Of a stretch of DNA of 64,000 bases, positions 26,301 through 39,042 are shown in pieces. This DNA is from Typha latifolia. Taxonomy: Eukaryota; Streptophyta; Magnoliopsida; Poales; Typhaceae. Each line of letters starts with the position of its first letter. Positions within the stretch are counted from its first letter, which is position 1. The stretch is taken from positions 3,162,001 through 3,226,000 of the forward strand of contig CM034111.1 of assembly GCA_019914945.1 (NCBI GenBank), given 5' to 3'. Under the pieces are notes generated by a model, which was not told the DNA's origin, did not search any database, and saw only the letters and a list, made by a program, of their open reading frames with translations. A program made the translations under genes and the position numbers.

Positions 26301-27250
26301 CAAAACATACCAACAAAGTCCAACCCCATGGATTAGTGGCTGACAGCTGGCAGCCTAGCCAGCTGACGTGGACTTCGGGTCCTACCTGCGGGGCCTACAG
26401 ATTAACATCAAATGTGGGCCCCGCCATTCCACTATTCTACACCCGAAGTTATCAATCTCCTCCTCCTCCTCGCTTTCTTTCTCCACCAATAAAAACCACG
26501 TACAAATTATAGGGAGCACCAGCGGGAGATAAACAAGTAAAAGAATCTTTTACGTGTATATCCTTACAATTTAGTCATTTAATGAAAAAATAAATTTAAC
26601 TAGAAAAAATTTATGAGCACTAGAAAAATGATATTCTTATCCTTTCATATTAAGGTTTTTTAAATTATAATTTGTAAGAGATAATTACACTTAGACCACT
26701 TCAACTATTATTATTTTGCATCACAAAAACATTTTACCCCACCTCACATTAATCATTATAGACAGCAAAGCTAGGCGAAGTAGAATACTAAAAATCTCAT
26801 CTCAGAAAAAGGTAAAAGATATTTTGGTAAACTAAAATTTATCTCTGTTCTTTATTCTAAAGAATATAATTATAAAAATATGTCATATAGTGTGATTTGC
26901 ACGTGGTTATATATGGATGAAAAATATAATAAAAATAATAAAATGGAAAGAGTATTTGAGATATACATGCAAAACCAAAACTCTAAAAAATAAAGAAAGT
27001 AGAGAGAGCGATACGAGTAGTACTCACGAGATCGAGTCCGAGTGCGATGATACTCGCTGCCGGGGACGCGGATATCGAGAATCCACGCACGGCCGCGATC
27101 GACGGAGACGAGCACGAGGAGGCCTCCTACGCCGTATGGGAGAAGGAGAGGTAGAGTAGCGGTACCGTAGCTCCAATCGGCCACTACCTGCTGCTTCGGA
27201 TCCCGATCCGATAAGCTTCCGAATAGGGTTTTCCTGCGCCTTGGGTGGCG
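23332..27250. other. ALDH7 3' region and intergenic DNA
   Basis: The first part is ALDH7 3' UTR with a likely GT-AG intron (23345-23503). Beyond that I see no gene. Several short open frames lack conserved content. The last 200 nt before the DUF1677 start are GC-rich and probably hold that gene's leader. Confidence 0.45.
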
Positions 27251-27649
27251 ATGTCGGCGAAGGTGCGGAGCTCCGAGGAGACTCCGGCGCCGGATTTGAG
27301 CGAGCTTGAGGTGGCAAAGTGCGAGTGCTGCGGCCTGATGGAGGAGTGCACGGCGGCGTACGCCGATGAGATTCGTGCGGAGTATCACGGCCATTGGATC
27401 TGCGGCCTCTGCGCCGAGGCCATCAAGGACGAGATCCGCCGCTCCGGGCGGGCGATCTCGACGGAAGATGCCATGGATCGCCACCGGCGCTTCTTCAAGA
27501 GCTTCAGATCGGTTTCGCCTCCGGCGAAGTCGGCGGAGCACCTCATCGCCGCCGTAAGCCGGCTCCTTCGTCGGAGCCTTAGCTCGCCGGCGATCCCTCT
27601 CCGGAATGTGTCGGCGGACCACGACTGCTTCGCCGCTCTCGATCGATGA
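27251..27649 (+). CDS. DUF1677 family protein
   Basis: Single-exon gene of 132 aa. The family is plant-specific, small and of unknown function. Near the N-terminus (about residues 20-60) are the signature cysteine motifs: KCECCGLMEECT followed by GHWICGLCAEAIKDE, which look like a metal-binding knuckle. The second half (EDAMDRHRRFFKSF and then Ser/Arg-rich sequence) is the usual DUF1677 tail. I chose the ATG at 27251; a GTG two codons upstream is not needed. It has high GC, unlike the AT-rich surroundings, as is common for intronless monocot genes. No partner or pathway can be read from the context. Confidence 0.9.
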   Translation: MSAKVRSSEETPAPDLSELEVAKCECCGLMEECTAAYADEIRAEYHGHWICGLCAEAIKDEIRRSGRAISTEDAMDRHRRFFKSFRSVSPPAKSAEHLIAAVSRLLRRSLSSPAIPLRNVSADHDCFAALDR

Positions 27650-29757
27650 GCTGTTGATGCATGGAATTCTACTTGTCTCGTCCTCAAATCAAATTGGTTA
27701 CGGGAATGGAACAGTATATAGATGAAATAATACTTAAGAAAATTGAGGACTTGTATGAAAAAATTATATATAAAAAAGGAGTTCTCGTAATATATATTAA
27801 AATCTTTTTTATCTTTCGTCTCTTTATTTTCTCGTCTTTAGTTTTGTTTTGCTTCACTTGTATACATGCAAATACTTGATGAAAAATTCCCCTTTTTTGC
27901 AAGCTTAGTGATATATATTTTCAATAAATAATCTCCCTGATTTTAATTTAGAGTTGCAATTGATGAACAGCTATTTGTGGGTAAAATAGAGAAATTATAT
28001 TTCAGATGCATGAAGGACGTACGACTTTGCTTGTGTTTATTTTTATATATTACGAGTAGTATATAATAAGAAACTAAGGTTATATAAACAATTATGAAGG
28101 GCTAACAGTTTGTGCTGAGGATGATTCCAAATGAAATAAAAATAAAATACGAATCTAAAAAATTTAATATTTTATGTAACATTAGTCTAACTTCTGGAAT
28201 CTTTTCACATAAAGCCTCTCCTTGCAATGATACGTACTGTTAGTCTAACCTTGCATTAGTCCCTTACAAAGGAATGTTACTACTTACTACATCTCTCTCA
28301 ATGAGAAAAAAAATAATAAAACTTTTTAGTGTCCTAAATAGTAACTAATTGATGAGGTTTCCTAATCTAACTTTCTTTTACTTTTATTTATCAATCTGAT
28401 GACATAGAGCGTGGGCCGAGCCTCGAAAGTTTTATATTTTAAATAATAAGTATGTCGAGATTGAATTCAGAACTTCTTGCTCTAATACAACTCGTTAATT
28501 ACTCTAAAAGTTTAAATTATAAAATAATAGTGACATTTTGAGGCAACTATCGTGGCTTACGTATTTTAAATTATAAATTATAATAATTATAATTTAGTTT
28601 AGATCATAGACTGGTTAAATATAAATTAAAATCGAACTAATGGTTGAGCAATTAAACTGTAGGAATAGGACGACTAGTGCTTCACATATCCTGGAGTATT
28701 CAACAATTACACTGCACAACTAAGTCTGCTGATGATTTAAATTTGTAGTGGAGGTACAGAAAATGAACTTTTATGTTTTGTTTCTTTCATAAGCAATTAT
28801 TAGTTGTAAGTTTGTAATGTGTGATGAAGTTGGGAGAGGTACACAATTAGGCCATCATTGGTGATTGCTCTATGCCTATTGCTATCCTTTTAGTACAAGA
28901 TAATAATGTTTAGAATGACCAAAGATATTGTTATATATCATCATCAATATTGAAGCTTCTTCACTTTCATGAGATTGCCACATATATATGAGCAGGAGTA
29001 AGCAATGCAATTTTGCTGTTAAAGTGTAGCATCACAGCCAAAGTCTTGTAATCCAAGGAATAGTTATAATCATCTTATTACGTGAACAAACTATGAGATA
29101 GACAATTCTAATTAAGAGAGAGAGAGAGATCTGGGAAAAATTTTAAATAGCACATTATAATTTTGTTATTTGGTGATTAACACCTTTTCTTTGAGCTATT
29201 TGTAATCCAATTCTTTCATTAGGTTGACTAATTATTCTTTACCATAGTATATGATTTATTTATTTCGACAAGTGGAGTTACAAAAATAGGTGTAAGAGAC
29301 TTTCTATCCTAATTGATCCGTACTAACTAAACTAAGTATTAGAATACCTTTGATAAAAATATTCTCAAAGATGATTAAATTTTATAATTATATTTATTTA
29401 AGAATCTCTTTAGAAATAAAGAGACATATAATAGATAATAAATCATTCAACGCTTCTGCCTCACATTATGTGGAGCTCGAGGAAGTTTGAACTCATAATA
29501 TCTAAGTAGAGTCAAATATCATATGTTTTGCCTTTCTTATTACTTACATTATTTCCTATGGATATTTATTATCTCAAAAATACCTTACTGCTAATTTTTT
29601 TAGTGACCATTTACTATATAAATGGTTAAGTTAAATATAGATGTAAATTCACCTTAATACTCTTGAATAATTTAAAAAAATATTAAATTGAAGATCTAAC
29701 CAGCTTTTAGAATAAAATGAGGAGTATTTAGGTAACTTATAACTATTTACATAGTAG
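27650..29757. other. AT-rich intergenic region
   Basis: I see no gene, RNA gene or well-bounded repeat here. A short (GA)n run lies at about 29117-29128. Confidence 0.4.
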
Positions 29758-29765
29758 GATATAAA

Positions 29766-30446
29766 TAGGGGTGTAAACGAGCCAAGCCTGAGCGAGCCGA
29801 CTCTGGCATAATTTCGAGCCTCATAATGTTGCTTAGGCTCGGCTCAGCTCAACTCGAGCCGAGCTTGAGTTGAGCTTAATTGAGCCCGAGCAAAGCTCAG
29901 GCTTGATTAGAGGATGAGGCGGTGGCGGCGTGGGTGGTGGCAACATAGACGGTGGCTTGCCGAAGGAGTCGGAGACGGATGGAGAAGAAGGTGACGACGA
30001 GGAGATGATGAATGAAGGAGGAGGAGAAAGCTGACGGAGGAGGAGGAGGTTGATGGAGTGGAAGGCGTGGCGCCGTGGTGGCGGCTTGCCGTCGTTGCCT
30101 ATTATGAGGGTGAGGGTGAGAGTGAGGGTGAGGGTGAGGATGGGGTGGGTGAGGGAATTGAGGATGGGGAAGGTGAAGTGATGGATGAGAGTGGGGTAGG
30201 TGAGGGTGATGAATATTAAATCTGTTATGGGTGAGGATGGGTTAGTGAGGGACACGTGACAATATTTCTTTATGCCACGTGTACTTAGTTATAGTTAGTT
30301 ATGCTACCAGCTCGCTCAGGCTCGGCTCGATATTAATTTCGAGCCTATTATGATGGCTCGGGCTCAGCTCAGCTCTGATCGAGCTGAGCCAGACTCGAGC
30401 TTCACCCGAGCCGAGCCCGAGCTGCTCGTCAAGCCTGACAGCCCTA
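29766..30446. mobile_element. non-autonomous hAT-type DNA transposon, 681 bp
   Basis: An 8-bp direct repeat GATATAAA flanks the element at 29758-29765 and 30447-30454. Its ends are TAGGGGTGTAA and, reverse-complemented, TAGGGCTGTCA, short imperfect terminal inverted repeats. An 8-bp duplication with TA-GGG type ends is the hAT signature. Both sub-terminal regions are packed with GAGCC/GGCTC motifs in opposite orientation and could fold back. The interior holds a GC-rich stretch and a GTGAGG minisatellite (about 30105-30205). The minus-strand open frame there is low-complexity. No transposase is present. Confidence 0.85.
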
Positions 30447-31320
30447 GATATAAATGATAATAAAAGTAAAATGTACTGTGTTTTTGATAAAATTCCCTAA
30501 AATTAACAACCATAATTATTTTGATTTGTGTGACATGGGCTTGAATTGGGCCATCCTAGGCCCAGACCCAACATATATAACCTATGCAACTTTATTACTG
30601 TGTATAGGATCAAAGAAAATAAAATAATAACTTGTACTTATGGATATATGGGCAATATTAGAAGCTTAAAGCAGTTTAATTTCAACCAAGTAAATTGGAA
30701 CTCTAGCTTTCCTACAGTTCCAAATATTTGTTTAAATTTTTTTGAAAGGTTTCAGTATACAATTCATTCAGATTCTTTACACGAATTAAAACTATCTCAA
30801 AATCTTAATAATTTTTTTCCTACTTAATGAAAAGATACTGTTTAGTATGACTATAGTTTGCATAGAGGTTTGAGTTAATATTTAATAAATTTTTCTTTGA
30901 AGTGTTAAGTATCATAATTAGGCTGCATGCAGGCTCATAATTATAAAAAGAAATATATCATTAAGAAAAGTCAAGTGAAATATTTCATTTATAAAAACGA
31001 GCTAGGATTTGGTTGACGTATACGTGTAGAATAAGAGCTTAATTTATTAACTTAAAAAATAATTCATTTAACTTTGACTTTGAATTAAAATATGAATTAT
31101 TTATTTTTATCTTTTTACGTGGGGAATATTCCTCTTATGATAATAGATTTCTTTAAATTTACTTCGGAACTTTCTAGAGAAAGGCGACCAATATTCTAAG
31201 GACATAGAGGTAATTTCCGTAAATCATACGGTCATTGCTCGTCCCACCGTATCCAAAACTCGTCCTAAATTCCCACTGGCTTTGGGGGTCAACAGATCAC
31301 CCGAGAAGAGACAAACGGAG

Positions 31321-31323
31321 AGG

Positions 31324-31366
<43 letters not shown>
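31321..31366. repeat. (GA)n microsatellite in the leader region of the CID7-like gene
   Basis: A nearly pure GA run lies about 300 nt before the likely first 5'-UTR splice donor (near 31667). GA runs in plant leaders are common GAGA-type sites and are length-variable. Confidence 0.8.
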
Positions 31367-31367
<1 letters not shown>

Positions 31368-32263
31368 CAAGAAGCAAGTAGAAATCCAGAGGAAGGCGAA
31401 AGGTTGGGGTTTTATCTTCGTATGAGACCACTCCTTTTCTGTGGTGGTATTCGTGACAGCGAAGGTGAAGTTAGGGTTTCATCTCCCCTTGTTAGTGATA
31501 AGCAGCGAGTCGAAGAGGCGCAGCGAAATCGCTCACAATAGCAGTAGAAAAAGCAGAGACTGAGACGGAAGCGGCCCGAATTCGTCGAATTGTTTCTTTT
31601 ACTCGGGGCCTTCTTGCCTATGGATCGGTTTCCTTCGATCTATGCTGTAATAGATCGGCAGAAAGGTTAGGAAGTCCTCAGACTTGATTTCGTTCTTTTA
31701 TCGATTTGTGTGAGTTGTATTATGTAGATCTGTTTATGTTGTTGAAACCTTGAATTATTTCGTTGGGTATTTTGTTTAGATTCTCTAGCTCTGATGCTTC
31801 TTTTGTTCTGTAAGTATTCCAAAGGTTCCTTCTTCTTCTTTTTAGATGTGAATCCTTGAATCTTAAAGTGTGACTGTTTAAGGTTCTAATAGTTGGACGA
31901 GAGAAAAATCTTTTTTTTTTTGGGTTCCCTCGTGATTATCTTGTACTAAATCTCCCATCTTGTTAACTTGTATTCTTAAGTTATCTACATATATAAAGTT
32001 GGCCTACAGTTAAAGCTGTTCTTGGTTCTTCTAGGACTGTAGGGAATCCAGGAGGTTTCTGATGGTTATTCTTGCTCAACTAACTACAGTTTTCTGTCAC
32101 TATCTATATTATATATTTTTAATATGCATGTTTTCACTTGGATTGTTTTGTTGATCATTGTTTTCCAATTTAATTTGCAGGGCTGGGATAGATCCTAAAA
32201 GGAAATTCCTTTCTCGTTGAGGGTTTTTATATATAACATCGCTTAACTGTATTTAAAATAAAG

Positions 32264-35200
32264 ATGAGTTTGTACATTAAAGGTTCCCCAAACAACAATG
32301 ATTCGAGTCTGCATTCAGAAAATAAGGTTACAAAGTTAAATCCAAATGCAGCAGCATTTGTTCCTTTAACTCAATCTACTGTTGGAAACCTCATGGATGC
32401 ACATGCTACCAGTTCAAGTATCCTTGGGTCTTCAGCAAACAAAACCCTAGATAGGTCGGATTCATCAAAATCTGACAATTCAGATGATGAAGCACGCCAG
32501 TTTTGGCGTAACCAACTACCAGATGATATTACTCCTGACTTTACGATCATGGAGAAAGATGAGCAACCATCTAGACTACTATCACTTGCTGGTTTGTCAT
32601 TGCATGATGGTGTGGAAGCTTCCCGGTTTTCTGAAACAGCTGTCAGCAGGTTGTCTAGCACATGTCAGGATGTATTTCCACAAGGTACTGATGGTCTAAT
32701 CTCCAGTGAAAGAATGGGATATACTGGTTCAAGGTACTGTGGAAATAACTCACAAGCTGCTTTTCTGAATATGGTGGATCAACAATTATTTGACAATCTG
32801 CTTTCTGGAAATGAGGGAAACAATTATAACGGTCACTACAATGCTGGCTTTTTGGAGAACTCCTCTACCCCTAGTGAGTATTGTGATGATGTTGTTGACC
32901 CGCTGGACTATCTGGTATCACAGTTCCCTGGTTTTTCTTCCAAGAGTCTTGCAGATATATACTATGCGAATGGCTGTGACCTCACCTGGACCATCGAAAT
33001 ACTCACTCAACTTGAGGTAATTTGACTAATTTCCAAATCTGGTATATACAGCTAGACTGCAGGTCAACTATGCCGCAGTGGTTTTGTGAGAAAATGATCT
33101 CTATTAAAGAAAAGAAATTATCATATTTCTTTTGAGTGACCTTTAAAGTTTAAAGTTCGCACTTCCTCTAGTATGTTGAGAATTTGTAAATTTTCTATTA
33201 TTTATTCTATTCAAGGAACTTATTCTTTTCAATTAAGTATTGTTTAATGCTTAAGGATTCGAATCATGTAGAGGCGCCCAATTAATTGCAACAAAAGACT
33301 GTTGTTTATAAATTGTAATTAGTTAAAGGTTGATGCCTGATTTGTAATGTCACAAGTATCTTCTCTAGTTTTCAGGATCTTTCTTGACTATGAGTTTTGT
33401 CTTGCAGCTGTTTTCGTCAATAATATTGGTGCTTGTTTTCATGATGATAGCATTGCCACTTCATGAATCATGATATTGCGAGTTTGCTATGCACTTCATA
33501 TATTCACATAACTTTTTTTATCACTGTGCATTTTTTTCCTTACATTATGTGACAGTAGACACTTTCGCTTGACATGGTTGTATTTTCTATTGCAGATGCA
33601 AGTTGACGGTAGTTTCAATCAGAACTTGAACTCAAGCAATACTGCTCCGAGCTTTAGTGCGGGGGACTTCCCTGCACTTCCCATGGCAGAGGCTCAAAGT
33701 GGGTTCCCAAAATACAAGACACAAGATGTTCAAGGGTCTTATAATGGATACAAATCTTCCATCATTTCTACTGGAACTACTGATTATGTTTCAGCTGTCC
33801 GTAAGCTTGCTTCCCAGGACATTAGTAGTCGGAAAACCGAGAAGAGGGGTACCGAAGATGGTCGTGTTGGTTCAACTAAAGTTTCACACAATTTAACTAG
33901 ACAATACAGTACTACTAGCAAAGTTGCTCTTGGAAATAAGTTGCAAAGTTCTGGCAATCTTCGGACAGCTCCCATTTGGCTTGAGACTGGTGAAACAGTG
34001 GGTAATACTCTTGTATAAATTTTTAATCTCTCTAGAAGCTTTTAAATTTTCTTTCTAATTTTTCGGTCTAGGAACTGCTTTTTTCTTTATAAAATGTTTT
34101 TTTTTTTGTATTTGACAGCAAATATTTATTCGGAATCAAGGGGAGAAGCTCGTGATTTGGCGCGCATTCGAAATGCATGCTTTGAACAAGTAAGCATTTA
34201 GCGAGGACATGTGCTTATATGCATACATATACAACATGCATGCACAAACACACACACACACACATACATATATAAATATTTATCCTGCGAACATGAGCTT
34301 ACATGTGTACATATGAATTATGATCATATTGGACGTTCAAATGGGCGCATGTCGGTTTTTTTACATTAAGTGTTTTGAAAAAGGGAATTTGCTATCACCT
34401 TGGTGGGGGCAGCATGTCGGTTGCCTTGCAAATAGTGTATACGACTATAGTTTGTTAGTCCGACTGCCTTGGAGAGGTTAGCGGAGTGCAATGTTGCTTT
34501 GTGGACCATGGCAAGCGATGGTGGACTAGGCCTACCATTAGCTCTACCTAGTTTAGTTAAAAATAAAATCCTCACTTTCTCTATCGATTCTTAAATCCTC
34601 TCGAGCTCTCTCTTGACCTTTCTTCAATGGTGATTGGTGAGTGACGACGGATGACAGCATGGCAGATGGTGAAGGTAAGCTCCCTTTTTCAATCTCAGTT
34701 TTTCTCACTCGGTCACTCCCATTCTCTCTCATCTCGCCATCCCTACTAGCAGCTACTGTCTTTTCACCATATTCCATAGTCCTACTTCCTTTCTCACTCT
34801 CACCCTCTCATCGGCTCCCACCCTATCATCAGAGTTATTATTGGTTCTAATAGTTATTGCTATCTCTCACTGTTGAATGGTTCGTCGTGCCCATCCCCCC
34901 ACCCCCTAATTCTATCCAAGAGTTATTTTCATCATCTAATAATCTGTCATCCACTTCTCTGATCTATGAAGTTAAGGAGTTTTTATAAAAAAATATGATT
35001 TAAATCAATCAGCTGATCATTTTTTACATTACTCTGAAATTTTTCTCCGTCCATTTCACACTATAATTGCAGAACACTAACTTCTCCAATCTCTCCATTA
35101 GTAATTGATTATGTGTTTTGGTGTGGATTAAAGTGAAAGTAGTTTAATTTCTTTCACATATTGATGAAGACAATTTGACTTAACATAAGTTTTAAAACTA

Positions 35201-38200
35201 TTGCTTTCATACTCCCTTTCTCCATGCATGTGAATTAATCTGAATCGTTGAAAGCTACCACCATTGTTTCTTCTTATATCATACGCCTACTTGTATGTAT
35301 TTATTGTCCTTATTTGCCTCTCCTTATTATTTTCTCCACTTTGTTCGTTGCTATCATTATTGACGTCTTCTCCTTCAGGGTTATTCATATTTCTTGATGA
35401 ATTGTTGACTCTTTTTGTTGTGCAGATTGTTTTTTTTTTTTTTTCTATTAGATGAGCTAGTATTTGCTTTTAGACCTCCAAAGCCACTTGAGGGCAAAAT
35501 GCTATATTTTCTTATCTTCCAATCGAAATTTCTTTCATATGGTTAACTCCGCTACACATTTGCAGTTGACACATTTTTTATTTTACCGAATAGTATTGCC
35601 TTGTTGTCATCCAATGTTGGTATTATATGGGTTCTCTTTTAGAGTCCTTTTAATTTAAACCAAATCTAAATAGAGATCAAATTTATAACATAATTAAGAA
35701 AATAAAAGATAAAATAATTAAAAAAATTTAAAAATGAAACCATCTCTCTTATCCTCAGCTCCTCCCTCTCTGTTATTGTCGCAGAATACTCTCTCTTTCT
35801 AGCCTTTACATCACTCTTAAATAAGTAAAAACATGAAACTCCCTCTCTCTAACAGCTCCCTCTCTTGCGCTCTCCCTTGCTTTGTTACTGCCTCAGAATT
35901 AAGAGAGGTGAGAACTTCCTCTCTCTCTCTCTATCTTTTCTTTTCTCCCACTATTACTGCAGAAAAATTGCTGCAGCCTTCTCTTTCTCTGCACTCTCTT
36001 CTCTCCCTCTCTCCATCTCTGTTACTGCAGCAACAAAAGAGAAAGAGAGAGAGTGAGAGAAAGAGAGCGAGGAAGAGAGTGGATGAAAGAAAGGCAGAGG
36101 AAAAGAGAGTAGGGAGCGGCTGAGAGAGAGAAAGAGAAGGTGGGGAGTTGGAGAGACAAGAAAGGAAAGAAAACAAAAAACACAAAAAATATTTACCCGA
36201 GGTCGCTGAAATTCGAGGTTACTAAATCTTGGTCGGAGGAGCTCACTGAATGTTGAATGGTCGGATCTTGCATCGGGTGGCCACCAGAGTTGATGGGTGA
36301 GAACGAGTGAGAGAGAGAATAGGCTTGGAGATATCAAATAAATGATGTTCGTAGGTCGGATTCTGGTTAGATCTGACCCATATCGGTCAGTATTGACCGA
36401 ATTGACCCGATATGGATTGGTTGTCAGCCAATTCCACGCCGAAACCAATCACTATAGTGGTATATAACTGTATATGTTTTCAGCATTGGATGGTGAAAAG
36501 GAAAAGTTTCTTGTGGCCTCTTATGTTAGAATTTCATGTAGCTGTGAGTCTGATAAACCCAACTCTTGTCTGATTTTCTTTTCCTTTCTCACTCTCTGTA
36601 ATTTGATACTAGCTTCTCTAAATGTAAACTGATAATATTAATGCTTGGAATCTTAATTCTTAAGTGGGTTATTGCCTTTTAAGAAAAGAAATGGTGATTT
36701 CTGATGACTTCAGAAATGCTATATACAATTGGTCTGGGAATGCATATTCTTGGCATAACATATTATGCTGCATGACTTGTTCTACTCTGTAGCATATGGT
36801 CATAGATGACGATTTGAACAATTGGAAAAAAAAAATTGTGTTATTATGGAAGTAGCTACTTACAGGGATCCCCTAATATAAGCAAATTGATACAACAGTA
36901 GTTTGTCATGTTTGATGCATAGCATGAAGATGCAGTATTTCCTACCAATTATTGGTAGCTTCTTTTGTTGTTGAAATTTGCCAATCTAGAGTAGGTTTGG
37001 AAATAAAGTTTCAAGATGTTTCTAAGATATACGGCACTATTGTAATGGTTAATCAGGGCAAATAGTGGCTATACCAACTACTCATAAATATGGAAATTTG
37101 TACTTCTACATTTTAATCAGATGATCAACCTATCCATACAAACTGTGGTGAACATTTTTAAGTTAGAACTCCTTCAATGAGGATTCAAATCATAATATAT
37201 GTTTTATTGCAAAAGAGAACTATGATTGTCATTGAGGCCCTGACATGTCTTCTTTTTACCTTATTCTTGTGTACGATGAATTATACATTAGTCAAGCTTC
37301 TGCTGCGTATATACATGTGAGGAAATTTGGATTTGGTTAAGCATGATAGAAAGTGAGGCTGTTAAGTTTACATTACGAACATAATCTAGCGGCACCAGGC
37401 TCTACTGTTAGGGGTTCAAAGTAAATAAGCTCTTCATGACTGTTCCAAGTGGAAGAATTTATCTGGAGTTTCCACTTTGTGTTAATCAAGATAATTTTGC
37501 TAACAGCCTAACATAGTTGTTAGGCTGGTTAAATTTCCACCTAATTGAGGTCTTCTTATATTATGTTGGTAAAGAAACTCATAATATGATTCTTGGCAGG
37601 CAAGGCAGGCCTATCTTATTGGAAACAAAGCTCTAGCAAAGGAACTAAGTGTAAAAGGGCAGGTATACAACATGCAAATGAAAGCAGCTCATGGGAAAGC
37701 AAGGGAAACAATATATCGGCAGAGGTTCATTCTTAACTGTTAATTTGCAGCATCTGTCAGCTTTCTTTCTTGTCTTCTTATTTTGTGAAATCTTAATATC
37801 GAAGTTACACAGGCAACTGCCTCTCTTTTGTCAAAGAAGAACAGAGAAGTCTCAAGAAACTGCAGCCAGCTTGTTGCAATTTACATTTGCATTGCCATTT
37901 TGTGCTTAACAAGCGAGCTAGTAGAAATTAGGTTTATTCCTTTAGGCCCATGGCCATCACTGCCATAATTTTGATACATAACAAGCATACATGCATTATC
38001 AATAAGTTACTCCACTGAAAGGCTAGTGGCTTAAGAGAAATAAAGCATCGAAGTGCATGAGGTACTGTGTTCAGAAGTCCTGTAAGCCTGCCTGCAGCTC
38101 CAGTGCTGACAGATAATTTAGTAATCATGAGATAGTACTGAGTAAATGCTTGTTCGACTGCTAATTTGAGTCCTACATTGTAATCTAGGGTTCCTTGTAG

Positions 38201-39042
38201 TTTTTTGATTTACTATCATCACAATAATATAACTTCAGGACTATGGAGCCTACCTTGCTTATAATAAAGGACTTTGCCACTTCATGTTTGCATTAGACGA
38301 GTCCATGCTATCAAAATTGTGATTGGTATCTGTTTAGTTGTTTGAAATTTGAGATATTCTCATGCATATTCTACGCTCATGCATCTTTTAGAAGTATGTG
38401 CCTGGTGATATCTACTGACGTTTCAACCAGTGCATATCTTTTTGTTGACTTATCATTACTGATTATGATATTTGAAAACTTTAGCAGAAGTGTGCCTTAA
38501 GAATCACAAATGGACTACTCTACTGAAGCTTCAACCAGTGCATATCTTTTTGTTGACTTATCATTACTGATTATGATATTTGAAAACTTTAGCAGAAGTG
38601 TGCCTTAAGAATCACAAATGGACTGTTGTGTGTTGCCATGGTTCACTGGATCAATCCTATCGAGACTATTTCTCTTGAGAATATGCACGTAGTTCTTAAA
38701 TTTCTCTTTATGTTTGGTTTCTTGCCTCGGTATTTGTTTTGCAGGAACCCTGTTGCTTCTGAATTCCAGGGATATGGCCAAGAGCAAGATCGTCTAATTG
38801 ACTTGCACGGTCTTCATGTAACTGAAGCAATCCATATTCTAAAACATGAACTAGGCATTCTGAGGCGCACTGCAAGGTCTGCTGGCCAACGACTTCAGGT
38901 CATGATATGTGTCGGGACAGGGCACCATACTAAAGGTTCACGGACTCCTGCAAGGTTGCCAGTTGCTGTTGAGCAGTTCCTTTTGGAAGAGGGCCTTCGT
39001 TACACCCAGCCTCAACCCGGTCTTCTCCAGGTTGTCATATAA
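32264..39042 (+). CDS. CID7: CID7-like protein: PAM2, CUE, DUF1771 and Smr domains
   Basis: Predicted cytoplasmic protein that binds the MLLE domain of poly(A)-binding protein. Exons: 32264-33016, 33596-34001, 34119-34189, 37600-37724, 38745-39042 (1653 nt, 550 aa). A 5'-UTR intron probably spans about 31668-32180. Domains in order: PAM2 motif LNPNAAAFVP at 25-34; CUE-like ubiquitin-binding helix bundle at about 211-251 (DPLDYLVSQFPGFS to TIEILTQLE); Ser/Thr-rich linker; DUF1771 at about 387-453 (EARDLARIRNACFEQARQAY); Smr domain at about 468-550 with DLHG (471-474) and GTGHHTKG, the motifs linked to nuclease activity in other Smr proteins. This matches Arabidopsis CID5/6/7. Intron 3 (3.4 kb) contains a CT/GA-rich insertion. 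Intron 4 contains a 108-bp tandem duplication. Which CID paralogue it is remains unsure. Confidence 0.94.
35730..36470. repeat. CT/GA-rich insertion (copy B), CID7-like intron 3
   Basis: CT-rich sequence with repeated GTTACTGCAG-type motifs passes into a GA-rich half and ends near CCGAAACCAATC. Composition and the TTACTGCAGCA motif recall copies A (18973-19456) and C (44262-44915), but I could not align it along its full length. Membership in the same family is tentative. Confidence 0.45.
38412..38624. repeat. 108-bp tandem duplication in CID7-like intron 4
   Basis: The segment from 38412 is repeated from 38520 almost identically (shared TTCAACCAGTGCATATCTTT and AGTGTGCCTTAAGAATCACA). It ends about 120 nt before the last exon, so the acceptor at 38744 is outside it. 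The near-identity suggests a recent duplication. Confidence 0.88.

Noticed and set aside
26870..27622. 250-aa minus-strand open frame overlapping the DUF1677 gene
   Set aside because: Arises from high GC on the opposite strand. The plus-strand frame has the family cysteine motifs.
29833..30255. 140-aa minus-strand open frame inside the hAT-type element
   Set aside because: Low-complexity Thr/Leu and Pro/Ser runs from a GTGAGG minisatellite; no domain.
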